A DNA stretch of 21,331 nucleotides from an uncultured Marmoricola sp. (GCF_943913695.1 NZ_CALTZE010000069.1:1-21331); one strand, 5' to 3'; shown: positions 7,248-14,299, counted from the stretch's first letter. Program-made: numbers and translations. The notes: generated by a model from the letters alone, not told the origin.

Positions 7248-8407
7248 TGGACTTCGGACTCACCGACGAGCAGCGCGCGATCATCGCCACCACGCGCGCC
7301 TTCGTCGAGCGGGAGCTCTACCCCCACGAGGAGGAGGTGGAGCGCACCGGGGTGCTGCGGCCCGAGCTGGCCCGGCAGATCGCCGACCGGGCGCTCGCGG
7401 CCGGCATCTACGCCGCCAACATGCCCGAGGAGGTCGGCGGCGCCGGACTGGAGGCAGTGACCCAGGTGCTCTTCGAGCGCGAGCTCGGGCGGGCCGGCTA
7501 CGCGCTGCACTCCTGCGTCGGCCGCCCCTCCAACATCCTGCTCGCCGGCACCGAGGCGCAGCGCGAGCGCTACCTCTACCCGAGCATCCGCGGCGAGCGC
7601 CGCGACTGCCTCGCGCTGACCGAGCCCGGCGCCGGGTCCGACCTGCGCGGCATGCGCACCCGCGCCGCCCGCGACGGCGACGGGTGGCGGATCAGCGGCA
7701 CCAAGCACTTCATCAGCCACGCCCACGAGTCCGACTTCGTCATCCTCTTCGCCCAGACCGACCTCAGCGCCGACGGCGGCGACGTCGAGAAGGCGATCTC
7801 GACCTTCCTCGTCGACCTCGACACCCCCGGCGTGGTGGTGCACGACGGCTACCGCAACGTCTCCCACCGCGGCTACACCAACGCGATCCTCGACTTCGAC
7901 GGCGCGTGGGTGCCCGACGAGGCCCTGCTCGGTGAGGTCGGGCGCGGCTTCGACCTGGCCGGCACCTGGCTCGGCAGCACCCGGCTGCAGGTCGCCGCGA
8001 CCTGCCTGGGTCGGGCCGAGCGGGCGCTCGACCTCGCCGTACGCCACGCGGCCGAGCGCGAGCAGTTCGGCCAGCGGATCGGCCGCTTCCAGGGTGTCTC
8101 CTTCAAGCTCGCCGACATGACGGTCGAGCTCAAGGCCGCTGAGCTGATGACGCTCGAGGCGGCGTGGAGGGTCGACCAGGGCACCGCCACTGACGCCGAC
8201 ATCGCCGCCGCCAAGCTGAAGGCCACCGAGATGCTGGCGATGGTCGCCGACGAGGCGATCCAGGTGCACGGCGGCATGGGGCTGATGGACGAGCTGCCGC
8301 TGGAGCGGATCTGGCGCGACGCCCGGATCGAGCGGATCTGGGACGGCACCTCGGAGATCCAGCGCCACATCATCTCCCGCTCGCTGCTGCGGCCGCTGGG
8401 GGCGTGA
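7247..8407 (+). CDS. Acyl-CoA dehydrogenase with Asp at the usual catalytic-Glu position
   Basis: This is a 386-residue flavoprotein of the acyl-CoA dehydrogenase family, which introduces an alpha-beta double bond into an acyl-CoA. It starts MDFGLTDEQ and has the FAD/substrate motif CLALTEPGAGSD (121-132), the central segment REQFGQRIGRFQ (271-282), VHGGMGLMDELPLERIWRDAR (from 340) and IWDGTSEIQRHI (364-375). In the medium-chain enzyme the catalytic base is the Glu of YEGT. The equivalent here is Asp366 in WDGT, and no Glu is seen at the alternative helix-G site (STRLQVAA). It lies between the amine oxidase and a CaiD-like crotonase with 1-nt overlaps on both sides, so it probably acts on the same CoA ester. 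CaiA-like crotonobetainyl-CoA chemistry is possible, but the active-site region is not CaiA-like. Confidence 0.9.
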   Translation: MDFGLTDEQRAIIATTRAFVERELYPHEEEVERTGVLRPELARQIADRALAAGIYAANMPEEVGGAGLEAVTQVLFERELGRAGYALHSCVGRPSNILLAGTEAQRERYLYPSIRGERRDCLALTEPGAGSDLRGMRTRAARDGDGWRISGTKHFISHAHESDFVILFAQTDLSADGGDVEKAISTFLVDLDTPGVVVHDGYRNVSHRGYTNAILDFDGAWVPDEALLGEVGRGFDLAGTWLGSTRLQVAATCLGRAERALDLAVRHAAEREQFGQRIGRFQGVSFKLADMTVELKAAELMTLEAAWRVDQGTATDADIAAAKLKATEMLAMVADEAIQVHGGMGLMDELPLERIWRDARIERIWDGTSEIQRHIISRSLLRPLGA

Positions 8408-9204
8408 TGAGCGAGGTGGTGAGCGATGTGGTGCACACGCGCCGCGAGGGCGGCGTACTCGAGGTGACGCTCGACCGCCCCAAGGCCAACGCGATCGACC
8501 TCGCGACCAGCCGGGTGATGGGCGAGGTGTTCGCGGGCTTCCGCGACGACGAGTCGCTGCGCGTGGCGATCGTGCAGACGGCGGGCGAGAGGTTCTTCAG
8601 CGCCGGCTTCGACCTCAAGGCGGCTGCGGGCGGCGACGCGGTCGACGGCGACTACGGCGTCGGTGGGTTCGGCGGCCTCCAGGAGCTGCCCGGCCTGCAC
8701 AAGCCCGTGATCGCGGCGGTCGAGGGGATGGCCGTGGGCGGCGGCTTCGAGCTGGCGCTCTCGTGCGACCTGATCTATGCGACCGGGGCCTCGACCTTCG
8801 GACTCCCCGAGATCAACGCCGGCACCCTCGCCGACGCCGCGACGATCAAGCTGCCCAAGCGGATGCCCTACCACGTCGCGATGGAGCTGCTGCTCACCGG
8901 ACGCTGGATGCCCGCCGAGGAGGCCCAGCGCTGGGGCGTGGTCAACCAGGTGCTGCCCGACGGCGACGCGCTGCGCGCCCGCGTCTGGGAGGTCGCCCGG
9001 CTGCTGGAGTCAGGCCCGCCCCTGGTCTTCGCCGCGATCAAGGAGACCCTGCAGGCGGCCGAGGGCGCCGGCTTCCAGGAGACCCTCGACCTCGTCACCA
9101 GCCGTACCCTCCCCACCGTCGACACCCTCTACGGCTCCGAGGACAACGCCGAGGGCTTCCGCGCCTTCGCCGAGAAGCGCCCCCCGGTCTGGAAGGGCCG
9201 CTGA
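8407..9204 (+). CDS. caiD: CaiD-like enoyl-CoA hydratase (carnitinyl-CoA dehydratase family)
   Basis: This is a crotonase-fold enzyme of 265 residues, expected to hydrate an enoyl-CoA or dehydrate a 3-hydroxyacyl-CoA. Several blocks match E. coli carnitinyl-CoA dehydratase CaiD as I recall it: VTLDRPKANAID (20-31), MGEVFAGFRDD (38-48), FFSAGFDLKAAA (63-74), KPVIAAVEG, GGGFELAL (111-118), and the C-terminus AFAEKRPPVWKGR. Both catalytic glutamates are present, Glu115 in FELAL and Glu135 in GLPEI. ATG at 8407 is preferred, with G-rich sequence 4 nt upstream and the TGATG overlap. GTG at 8404 is an alternative adding one residue. It is the last gene of the operon. The resemblance suggests a 4-carbon betaine-CoA or similar substrate; exact orthology is unproven. 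Confidence 0.85.
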   Translation: MSEVVSDVVHTRREGGVLEVTLDRPKANAIDLATSRVMGEVFAGFRDDESLRVAIVQTAGERFFSAGFDLKAAAGGDAVDGDYGVGGFGGLQELPGLHKPVIAAVEGMAVGGGFELALSCDLIYATGASTFGLPEINAGTLADAATIKLPKRMPYHVAMELLLTGRWMPAEEAQRWGVVNQVLPDGDALRARVWEVARLLESGPPLVFAAIKETLQAAEGAGFQETLDLVTSRTLPTVDTLYGSEDNAEGFRAFAEKRPPVWKGR

Positions 9205-9209
9205 CGCCG

Positions 9210-9365
9210 ACCAGTCACTCCCGAGGCCCGACCAGTCACTTCCAAGGGCCCACCAGTCACTCCCGAGCGCCGACCAGTCACTTCCGAGGGCCGACCAGTC
9301 ACTCCCGAGGGCCGACCAGTCACTCCCGAGGGCCGACCAGTCACTTCCAAGGGCCCACCAGTCAC
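9210..9365 (+). repeat. 21-bp tandem array, left half (8 units)
   Basis: The core ACCAGTCAC begins at 9210, 9231, 9252, 9273, 9294, 9315, 9336 and 9357, an exact 21-bp period. Full units read like GACCAGTCACTCCCGAGGGCC, with some TTCCAAGGG variants. The array starts six bases after the caiD stop codon. Each unit contains CAGTCA, the complement of the TGACTG half-site in the operator at 1257-1272. The array faces a homologous one at 9427-9540 in opposite orientation. Nothing else was found in the 9205-9555 gap apart from the two arrays and a unique 61-bp centre. Confidence 0.92.
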
Positions 9366-9426
9366 TTTCTCCGGGGTGATCCACACCTACGTGGGGGTCG
9401 AGGCGCAGGCGCCAGCTTGCGCAACC

Positions 9427-9540
9427 GACTGGTCGCGCCTCGCGAGTGACTCGTCGCGCCTCGCAAGTGACTGGTCGCGCCTCGCAAGTGACTGGTCGCG
9501 CCTCGAAAGTGACTGGTCGCGCCTCGCAAGTGACTGGTCG
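9427..9540 (-). repeat. 21-bp tandem array, right half (6 units, inverted relative to the left half)
   Basis: The core GACTGGTCG (GACTCGTCG in unit 2) begins at 9427, 9448, 9469, 9490, 9511 and 9532, again an exact 21-bp period. The consensus GTGACTGGTCGCGCCTCGCAA aligns over most positions to the reverse complement of the left units. The last four units carry TGACTG exactly; units 1 and 2 are degenerate. It ends 15 bp before the next gene. The pair could fold as one long imperfect hairpin in RNA, perhaps terminating the operon. Confidence 0.92.
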
Positions 9541-9555
9541 GCGAGGATGGGGGGT

Positions 9556-10254
9556 GTGAGCGGGGAGCAGGAGCACGAGCAGGGGCAGGGGTACGCCGAG
9601 GTGGCGCGGGCGGACGGGCCGCGGGGTGAGGTGGTGCTCCGGCGGCGGCTGGTCGAGCACGGCGCCGACGTGCTGGAGCTGCGGGTCAACGGCGTCTACG
9701 TCATGGACAGCCAGGAGACGAGCAGCGAGGTGCAGCTCGCCGAGGCGGCGCTGGGGCTGGTCGAGCATCCGCGCGATGTGGTCGTCGGCGGGCTGGGGCT
9801 CGGCTACACCCTCCAGGCCGTGCTCGCCGACCCGCGCGTCGAGCACGCGCGGGTGGTGGAGGTCGAGGAGGCGCTGGTCGGCTGGATGCGCGACGGCACA
9901 GTGCCGCACGGGCCTGCGGTGCTCGCCGACCGCCGCGTCAGCGTCGTCACCGCCGACGTGGCGCAGGCGGTGGCCGAGGCCAAGCACGACTACGACCTGG
10001 TGCTCCTCGACGTCGACAACGGTCCCGACCACCTGGTCCACGAGGTCAACGCGGCGATCTACCGGCCCGCCTTCCTCCACGACGTACGCCGCGTGCTGCG
10101 GCCCGGCGGGGCCGTCGCCGTGTGGTCGGCCAACCCCGCTCCGGACCTGCTGGCGGCGCTCCGCGGCGTCTTCGGCCAGGCCGAGGAGCGCCCGCTCGAG
10201 GTCACCCTGCAGGACCGGGTGACGGCCTACCACCTCTACATCGCGCGCGCCTGA
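9556..10254 (+). CDS. Spermidine-synthase-like (SAM-binding Rossmann) protein
   Basis: This protein of 232 residues has the fold of polyamine aminopropyltransferases and related methyltransferases. A beta-strand N-terminal part (LRVNGVYVMDSQETSSE, 42-58) resembles the substrate-facing strand of spermidine synthases. The nucleotide motif is VVVGGLGLGYTLQAVL (75-90), with acidic Glu102 at the end of the next strand. YDLVLLDVDNGPDH (146-159) matches the region where spermidine synthases have a catalytic Asp. The GTG at 9556 is chosen because GAGGA (9543-9547) sits 8 nt upstream; ATG at 9547 is an alternative. An open frame continues upstream to 9376 through the 21-bp repeats, which would add a repetitive SDWSRLA tail, probably untranslated. 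The activity could be true aminopropyl transfer or something else. Proximity to a Pot-type operon is suggestive only. Confidence 0.75.
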   Translation: MSGEQEHEQGQGYAEVARADGPRGEVVLRRRLVEHGADVLELRVNGVYVMDSQETSSEVQLAEAALGLVEHPRDVVVGGLGLGYTLQAVLADPRVEHARVVEVEEALVGWMRDGTVPHGPAVLADRRVSVVTADVAQAVAEAKHDYDLVLLDVDNGPDHLVHEVNAAIYRPAFLHDVRRVLRPGGAVAVWSANPAPDLLAALRGVFGQAEERPLEVTLQDRVTAYHLYIARA

Positions 10255-11124
10255 TCACACTTCGATCGCCAGCAGCCGCGCCTCGCGGGCGGCCGCGCGG
10301 GCGTGGGCGTCGAAGTCGGGCGCGGCGCAGGCGAAGAGGGTGCGCAGTCCGTCACCGCCGAGACCGCAGGCATAGACCGGCGTGCCCGGCTCGACCGTGT
10401 CGACGACCTCGCCGCCCTCGCGCACGCGGAGCAGCCGCGCGCCGATCGCGTCGGCGACCCACACCGCACCCTCGGGGTCCAGGCAGATGCCGTCGGGCGC
10501 CACTGCGAGCGACCCGAGCACCTCGCCGAGGTCGGTCGCCGTCGGCAGCGGCGCGAACTCCGCCCACGTACGCCGCTCCCCCAGCGAGCCGTCGGCGGCG
10601 ATGTCGAAGGCGCTGAGCCGGTTGCCGAAGGTCTCGGCGACGATCAGCACCCCCTCGGGCGTGATCACCGACCCGTTGGGGAAGTAGAGCTCCTCGGCGG
10701 CCACGCTGACGCTGCCGTCGGGGTCGACGCGGTGCAGCGACGTCGGCGCGACCGGGGCGCCGCCCATCAGGTCGAAGCCGAAGTTGCCGACGTAGGCCCG
10801 GCCCTCGCTGTCGACGACCATGTCGTTGCACTGCCCCGCGGCGTACGTCGAGAGGTCGGCGTGGGTGACCAGCGAGCCGTCGTCCTCACGGCGCAGCACC
10901 CGCCGGTCGAGCTGGGAGACGACGAGCAGGCGGCCGTCTGGCAGCCAGCCGAGCCCCGAAGGCTGCTCGGGTACGACGGCCTCGACGCGCAGGTCGCTGC
11001 CGTCCTCGCGCAGGGAGTAGACCTCGTGGGTGTAGAAGTCGGAGATCCACAGCCGGCCCTCGTGCCACCGGGGAGCCTCCAGGAAGCTCTGGTCCTCCAG
11101 CACGGTCCTCGCCTCTGCTGCCAC
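10255..11124 (-). CDS. SMP-30/gluconolactonase/LRE family protein
   Basis: This is a six-bladed beta-propeller hydrolase of 289 residues, from a family that opens sugar lactones or similar esters using a bound divalent metal. Family landmarks are LEAPRWHEGRLWISDF (15-30) with metal ligand Glu16, QCNDMVVDSEGRAYVGNFG (98-116), LYFPNGS with Asn150, and VAPDGICLDPEGAVWVAD (208-225) with Asp211. The GTG start at 11124 has AGGAG about 7 nt upstream on the minus strand. No signal peptide is present, so it is cytoplasmic. It is convergent with the spermidine-synthase-like gene with no gap: the two stop codons together form TGATCA at 10252-10257. The substrate is unknown. Confidence 0.88.
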   Translation of the reverse strand: MAAEARTVLEDQSFLEAPRWHEGRLWISDFYTHEVYSLREDGSDLRVEAVVPEQPSGLGWLPDGRLLVVSQLDRRVLRREDDGSLVTHADLSTYAAGQCNDMVVDSEGRAYVGNFGFDLMGGAPVAPTSLHRVDPDGSVSVAAEELYFPNGSVITPEGVLIVAETFGNRLSAFDIAADGSLGERRTWAEFAPLPTATDLGEVLGSLAVAPDGICLDPEGAVWVADAIGARLLRVREGGEVVDTVEPGTPVYACGLGGDGLRTLFACAAPDFDAHARAAAREARLLAIEV

Positions 11125-11150
11125 GGCACGTCTCCTTCGGTCGTCGGGCG

Positions 11151-11166
11151 CGTGACGGGCGTCACG
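11151..11166. promoter_or_regulatory. 16-bp palindrome between divergent genes (possible operator)
   Basis: CGTGACG-GG-CGTCACG is a perfect 7+2+7 inverted repeat located 26 bp upstream of the SMP-30 gene start and about 110 bp upstream of the secreted nuclease start. Its form matches dimeric repressor sites, but no regulator gene adjoins it. Function is inferred from position only. Confidence 0.4.
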
Positions 11167-11278
11167 TCTCCCCGCAGGTGTGTGTAGCGCGCTTTCGTGC
11201 AGCCGCGCAACGCTTCCCGCGCCACACCGGGCCACCCACGATGAGCGCGACCTCATCACTCTCGGGAAGGACACCCCC

Positions 11279-11929
11279 ATGCGTCGCGCCCTGCTCACCG
11301 CCGCGTTCGCCGTCGCCACGGCAGCTCCTCTGCTCACCACCACCCCGGCCGAGGCGGCCGAGACCTACAGCGGCACGCTCGCGCAGGCCGTCGCCGCCGT
11401 GCCCGTCGCCTCGGAGGTGCGCACGGGCTACGACCGCGACCTCTTCCGGCACTGGGTCGACGCCGACGGCGACGGCTGCGACACCCGGCGCGAGGTACTG
11501 ATCGAGGAGGCCGAGGAGGCGCCGACGCGCGGCTCGGGCTGCTCGCTGACGGGCGGCCGGTGGTACTCCTACTACGACGGTGTCTCCCAGTACGACATCG
11601 CCGACCTGCAGATCGACCACATGGTGCCGCTCGCGGAGGCGTGGGACTCCGGGGCGCGCAGCTGGTCGGCCTCCAAGCGGCAGAGCTTCGCCAACGACCT
11701 CGGCGACCCGCGCCCGCTGGTCGCCGTGACCGGCGGGGAGAACACCTCCAAGAGCGACCGCGACCCCGCCGAGTGGCTGCCCGACAACCAGCGCTGCCGC
11801 TACGCCGAGGAGTGGGTGGCGACCAAGATCCGCTGGGGCCTCTCGCAGGACTCGAGCGAGAAGTCGGCGCTCTCCAGCCTCGCCTCCGGGTGCGCCGGCA
11901 CCCGCGTGACCGTGACGATCGTCGGCTAG
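11279..11929 (+). CDS. Secreted HNH nuclease (DUF1524/GmrSD C-terminal-like)
   Basis: This is an exported endonuclease-like protein of 216 residues. A Sec signal peptide occupies residues 1-27, with a hydrophobic core and cleavage near AEA-AE. The HNH (beta-beta-alpha metal) site is LQIDHMVPLAEAW (110-122) with the Asp113-His114 pair. It is followed by NTSKSDRDPAEWLP (155-168), which supplies the Asn/Lys/Asp positions usual for DUF1524-type secreted nucleases. Four cysteines (67, 88, 173, 205) could form two disulfides, in keeping with export. The ATG at 11279 follows GGGAAGGA with suitable spacing. It is a single-gene unit divergent from the SMP-30 gene. A nutritional or DNA-scavenging role outside the cell is plausible. 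Confidence 0.85.
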   Translation: MRRALLTAAFAVATAAPLLTTTPAEAAETYSGTLAQAVAAVPVASEVRTGYDRDLFRHWVDADGDGCDTRREVLIEEAEEAPTRGSGCSLTGGRWYSYYDGVSQYDIADLQIDHMVPLAEAWDSGARSWSASKRQSFANDLGDPRPLVAVTGGENTSKSDRDPAEWLPDNQRCRYAEEWVATKIRWGLSQDSSEKSALSSLASGCAGTRVTVTIVG

Positions 11930-11931
11930 CG

Positions 11932-12140
11932 CCCCTTCGTGGCTCGCTCCGCTCGCACCTCAGGGAGCGGCGGGGTGCCCGCGAGGTACGAGCGGGCGTC
12001 CCCCTCCGCTTCCTGAGGAGCCCGCGAGGCACGAGCGGGCGTCCCCCTCCGCTTACTGAGGAGCCCGCGAGGCACGAGCGGGCGTCCCCCTCCGCTTCCT
12101 GAGGAGCCCGCGAGGTACGAGCGGGCGTCACGAAGGACGC
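11932..12140 (+). repeat. Repeat cluster with four 43-bp units bounded by 8-bp inverted ends
   Basis: Directly after the nuclease stop lies CCTTCGTGGCTCGCTCCGC (from 11934) with the 20-mer CTCCGCTCGCACCTCAGGGA at 11947-11966, which recurs at 20587-20606 and 20748-20767. It is followed by units starting CCCGCGAGG at 11978, 12021, 12064 and 12107, an exact 43-bp period; the last is truncated. Each unit carries a GCCCGC/GCGGGC hairpin stem. The cluster is bounded by CCTTCGTG (11934-11941) and its complement CACGAAGG (12129-12136). No gene is evident in this 271-bp gap, and it probably lies between the nuclease terminator and the fumC promoter. Confidence 0.88.
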
Positions 12141-12200
12141 GGCGCGACGGCAGCCGGTCCGGCTCGCCGGGGGGCGGTCGGGCTTCGGTACGGTCGCCCC

Positions 12201-13598
12201 ATGAGCGAGCAGGGTGAGTTCCGGGTCGAGCACGACAGCATGGGCGAGGTCGAGGTGCCTCGCGAGGCCCTCTGGAGGGCGCAGACGCAGCGGGCGGTGC
12301 AGAACTTCCCGATCAGCGGCTCCACCCTCGAGGGCTCCCACCTCGTCGCGATCGCGCGGGTCAAGAAGTCCGCGGCCCGGATCAACGCCGAGCTCGGCAT
12401 CATCGACCAGGCCAAGGCCGACGCGATCGCCGCGGGCGCCGAAAAGATCATCGCGGGCGAGCACCACGGCGAGTTCCCGATCGACGTCTTCCAGACCGGC
12501 TCGGGCACCAGCTCCAACATGAACATGAACGAGGTGCTCGCCTCGCTCGCCGGCCGCGCGGGGGTCGACGTACACCCCAACGACCACGTCAACGCCAGCC
12601 AGTCGTCCAACGACACCTTCCCGACCTCGATCCACGTCGCGGCGGTGGAGGCGGCCACGCACCACCTGATCCCCTCCCTCGACCGGCTCGCGAGCTCGCT
12701 GGAGGCCAAGGCCGAGGAGTTCGCCGAGGTCGTGAAGTCGGGCCGCACCCACCTGATGGACGCCACGCCGGTGATGCTGGGGCAGGAGTTCGGCGGGTAC
12801 GCCGCCATCGTGCGCTACGGCATCGAGCGCATCGAGTCCTCGCTCCCCCGCGTCGCGGAGCTCCCCCTGGGCGGCACCGCCGTCGGCACCGGCATCAACA
12901 CCCCGCCGGGCTTCGCCGAGAAGGTCATCGCCGACATCGCGTCCGAGACCGGGCTGCCCTTCACCGAGGCGCGCAACCACTTCGAGGCACAGGGCTCCCA
13001 GGACGCGTTGGTCGAGCTGTCCGGACAGCTGCGCACGATCGCGGTCGGGCTGACCAAGATCTGCAACGACCTGCGCTGGATGAGCTCGGGCCCCACGACC
13101 GGTCTCGCCGAGATCCACCTGCCCGACCTGCAGCCCGGCTCGAGCATCATGCCGGGCAAGGTCAACCCGGTGCTGCCCGAGGCCACGCTGATGGTCTGCG
13201 CCCAGGTGATCGGCAACGACGCCACCGTCGCCCACGCCGGCGCCAGCGGCTCCTTCGAGCTCAACGTGATGCTGCCCGTGATGGCGCGCAACCTGCTGGA
13301 GTCGATCCGCCTGCTCGGCAACGTCGCCCCCGTCCTGGCCGAGCGCTGCATCGACGGCATCGTGGCCAACGTGGAGCGCTGCAAGGCCTACGCCGAGTCC
13401 TCCCCCTCCGTGGTCACCCCGCTCAACAAGCACATCGGCTACGAGGAGGCCTCCAAGGTCGCCAAGGCCGCCCTCAAGGAGGGCCGCACCATCCGCGAGC
13501 AGGTGCTCGCGATGGGCTACGTCGAGCGCGGCGACCTCACCCAGGAGGAGCTCGACGACGCCCTCGACGTCGCCGCGATGACCAGCCCGCGGGTCTGA
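12201..13598 (+). CDS. fumC: Class II fumarate hydratase
   Basis: This enzyme interconverts fumarate and malate in the citric acid cycle as a cytoplasmic homotetramer. The 465-residue length is normal for the family. Diagnostic motifs are FQTGSGTSSNMNMNEV (97-112), the NDHVNASQSSND substrate loop (127-138), GRTHLMDATP (181-190) with His184, and the superfamily signature GSSIMPGKVN (313-322). The fumarase-specific lid region is preserved, so argininosuccinate lyase and aspartase are less likely. The ATG at 12201 has no clear Shine-Dalgarno site. In M. tuberculosis the class II fumarase gene (Rv1098c) is near PhoH2 and the short-chain isoprenyl transferase, as here, which supports orthology. 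The gene is convergent with the transglycosylase. Confidence 0.96.
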   Translation: MSEQGEFRVEHDSMGEVEVPREALWRAQTQRAVQNFPISGSTLEGSHLVAIARVKKSAARINAELGIIDQAKADAIAAGAEKIIAGEHHGEFPIDVFQTGSGTSSNMNMNEVLASLAGRAGVDVHPNDHVNASQSSNDTFPTSIHVAAVEAATHHLIPSLDRLASSLEAKAEEFAEVVKSGRTHLMDATPVMLGQEFGGYAAIVRYGIERIESSLPRVAELPLGGTAVGTGINTPPGFAEKVIADIASETGLPFTEARNHFEAQGSQDALVELSGQLRTIAVGLTKICNDLRWMSSGPTTGLAEIHLPDLQPGSSIMPGKVNPVLPEATLMVCAQVIGNDATVAHAGASGSFELNVMLPVMARNLLESIRLLGNVAPVLAERCIDGIVANVERCKAYAESSPSVVTPLNKHIGYEEASKVAKAALKEGRTIREQVLAMGYVERGDLTQEELDDALDVAAMTSPRV

Positions 13599-13641
13599 GC
13601 GGTCAGCGACGCCCCTGGGCTCGTCGACGGACTGCAGCCGG

Positions 13642-13657
13642 GACGCCGTTGAGCGTC
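13642..13657. terminator. Weak hairpin between convergent fumC and transglycosylase genes
   Basis: GACGC (13642-13646) and GCGTC (13653-13657) form a 5-bp stem with a 6-nt loop in the 59-bp gap between the two convergent genes, directly abutting the minus-strand stop. There is no T-tract. It is the only obvious hairpin there and may serve both genes. Confidence 0.3.
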
Positions 13658-14299
13658 TCAGTACCAGTTGTTGCTCTGCGAGTGACCCCAGGCGCCGCAC
13701 GCCGAGCCGTAGCGGTCGCGGATGTAGCCCAGACCCCAGCGCACCTGCGTCTCGGGGTTGGACTCCCAGTTGGGGCCGGCGGAGCTCATCTTGGAGCCGG
13801 GCAGCGCCTGCGGGATGCCGTACGCCGAGGAGGTGGGGTTGTCGGCCGTCGTGCTCCAGCCCGACTCCTTCTCCCAGAGCTGCTCGAGGCAGGAGAACTC
13901 GCCGGCTGACAGGCCGTACTCCGGCATCAGCGCGCGAGCGAGGGTCTTGGGGTCGGCGTCGGCGAGGTCCTGCTCGCGGGTCTGCGCTTGGCCCGATCCG
14001 CTGGCGAGCTGGCGCGCCTTGGTGCGGTCGGCGAGCGGCTCGCGCGCGGCCGAGCGGGAGACCTGCTCCTCGCGCTCGGCGATCTCCTCGGCCGAGAGCG
14101 ACGAGGCGTCGGTGGTCTCCTCCGAGGTGACCCCGGCGGAGGCCAGGGACGCGCCGGCGCCCTCGAGGGGTGCGGCGCCGGAGAGGCTGCCGACGGCGAC
14201 CACGCCGCCGGTCAGCAGCAGGGCGGCGCCGAGGGCGGCCGCCGTACGGCGACGGGCTCGGGGCGCGCGGGCAGAGCGGTGCTTGCTGGGGTGAGGCAC
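13658..14299 (-). CDS. Exported lytic-transglycosylase-like (SLT/APF-type) cell-wall protein
   Basis: This is a probable peptidoglycan-acting protein of 213 residues. A basic N-terminus (KHRSARAPRARRR) is followed by a hydrophobic helix (about 19-40) acting as signal peptide or anchor. A low-complexity linker rich in Ala, Ser and Glu (41-125) comes next. The C-terminal lysozyme-like domain (about 126-213) has CLEQLWEKESGW with candidate catalytic Glu145, NPTSSAYGIPQALPGSKM, and the terminal GYIRDRYGSACGAW...NNWY typical of actinobacterial transglycosylases and aggregation-promoting factors. Cys137 and Cys201 could form a disulfide. The GTG at 14299 begins the first plausible signal peptide; the ribosome binding site is weak. 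It lies downstream of phoH on the same strand but is separated by a strong hairpin, so it is probably transcribed separately. Confidence 0.85.
   Translation of the reverse strand: MPHPSKHRSARAPRARRRTAAALGAALLLTGGVVAVGSLSGAAPLEGAGASLASAGVTSEETTDASSLSAEEIAEREEQVSRSAAREPLADRTKARQLASGSGQAQTREQDLADADPKTLARALMPEYGLSAGEFSCLEQLWEKESGWSTTADNPTSSAYGIPQALPGSKMSSAGPNWESNPETQVRWGLGYIRDRYGSACGAWGHSQSNNWY

Noticed and set aside
9210..9540. CRISPR array
   Set aside because: Units are contiguous 21-bp repeats without variable spacers, the two halves are inverted, and no cas genes are present.
11334..13700. Long minus-strand frame opposite fumC and the nuclease
   Set aside because: It is an antisense shadow, rich in Arg, Gly and His-type low complexity, with no recognisable domain, while fumC on the plus strand is unmistakable.
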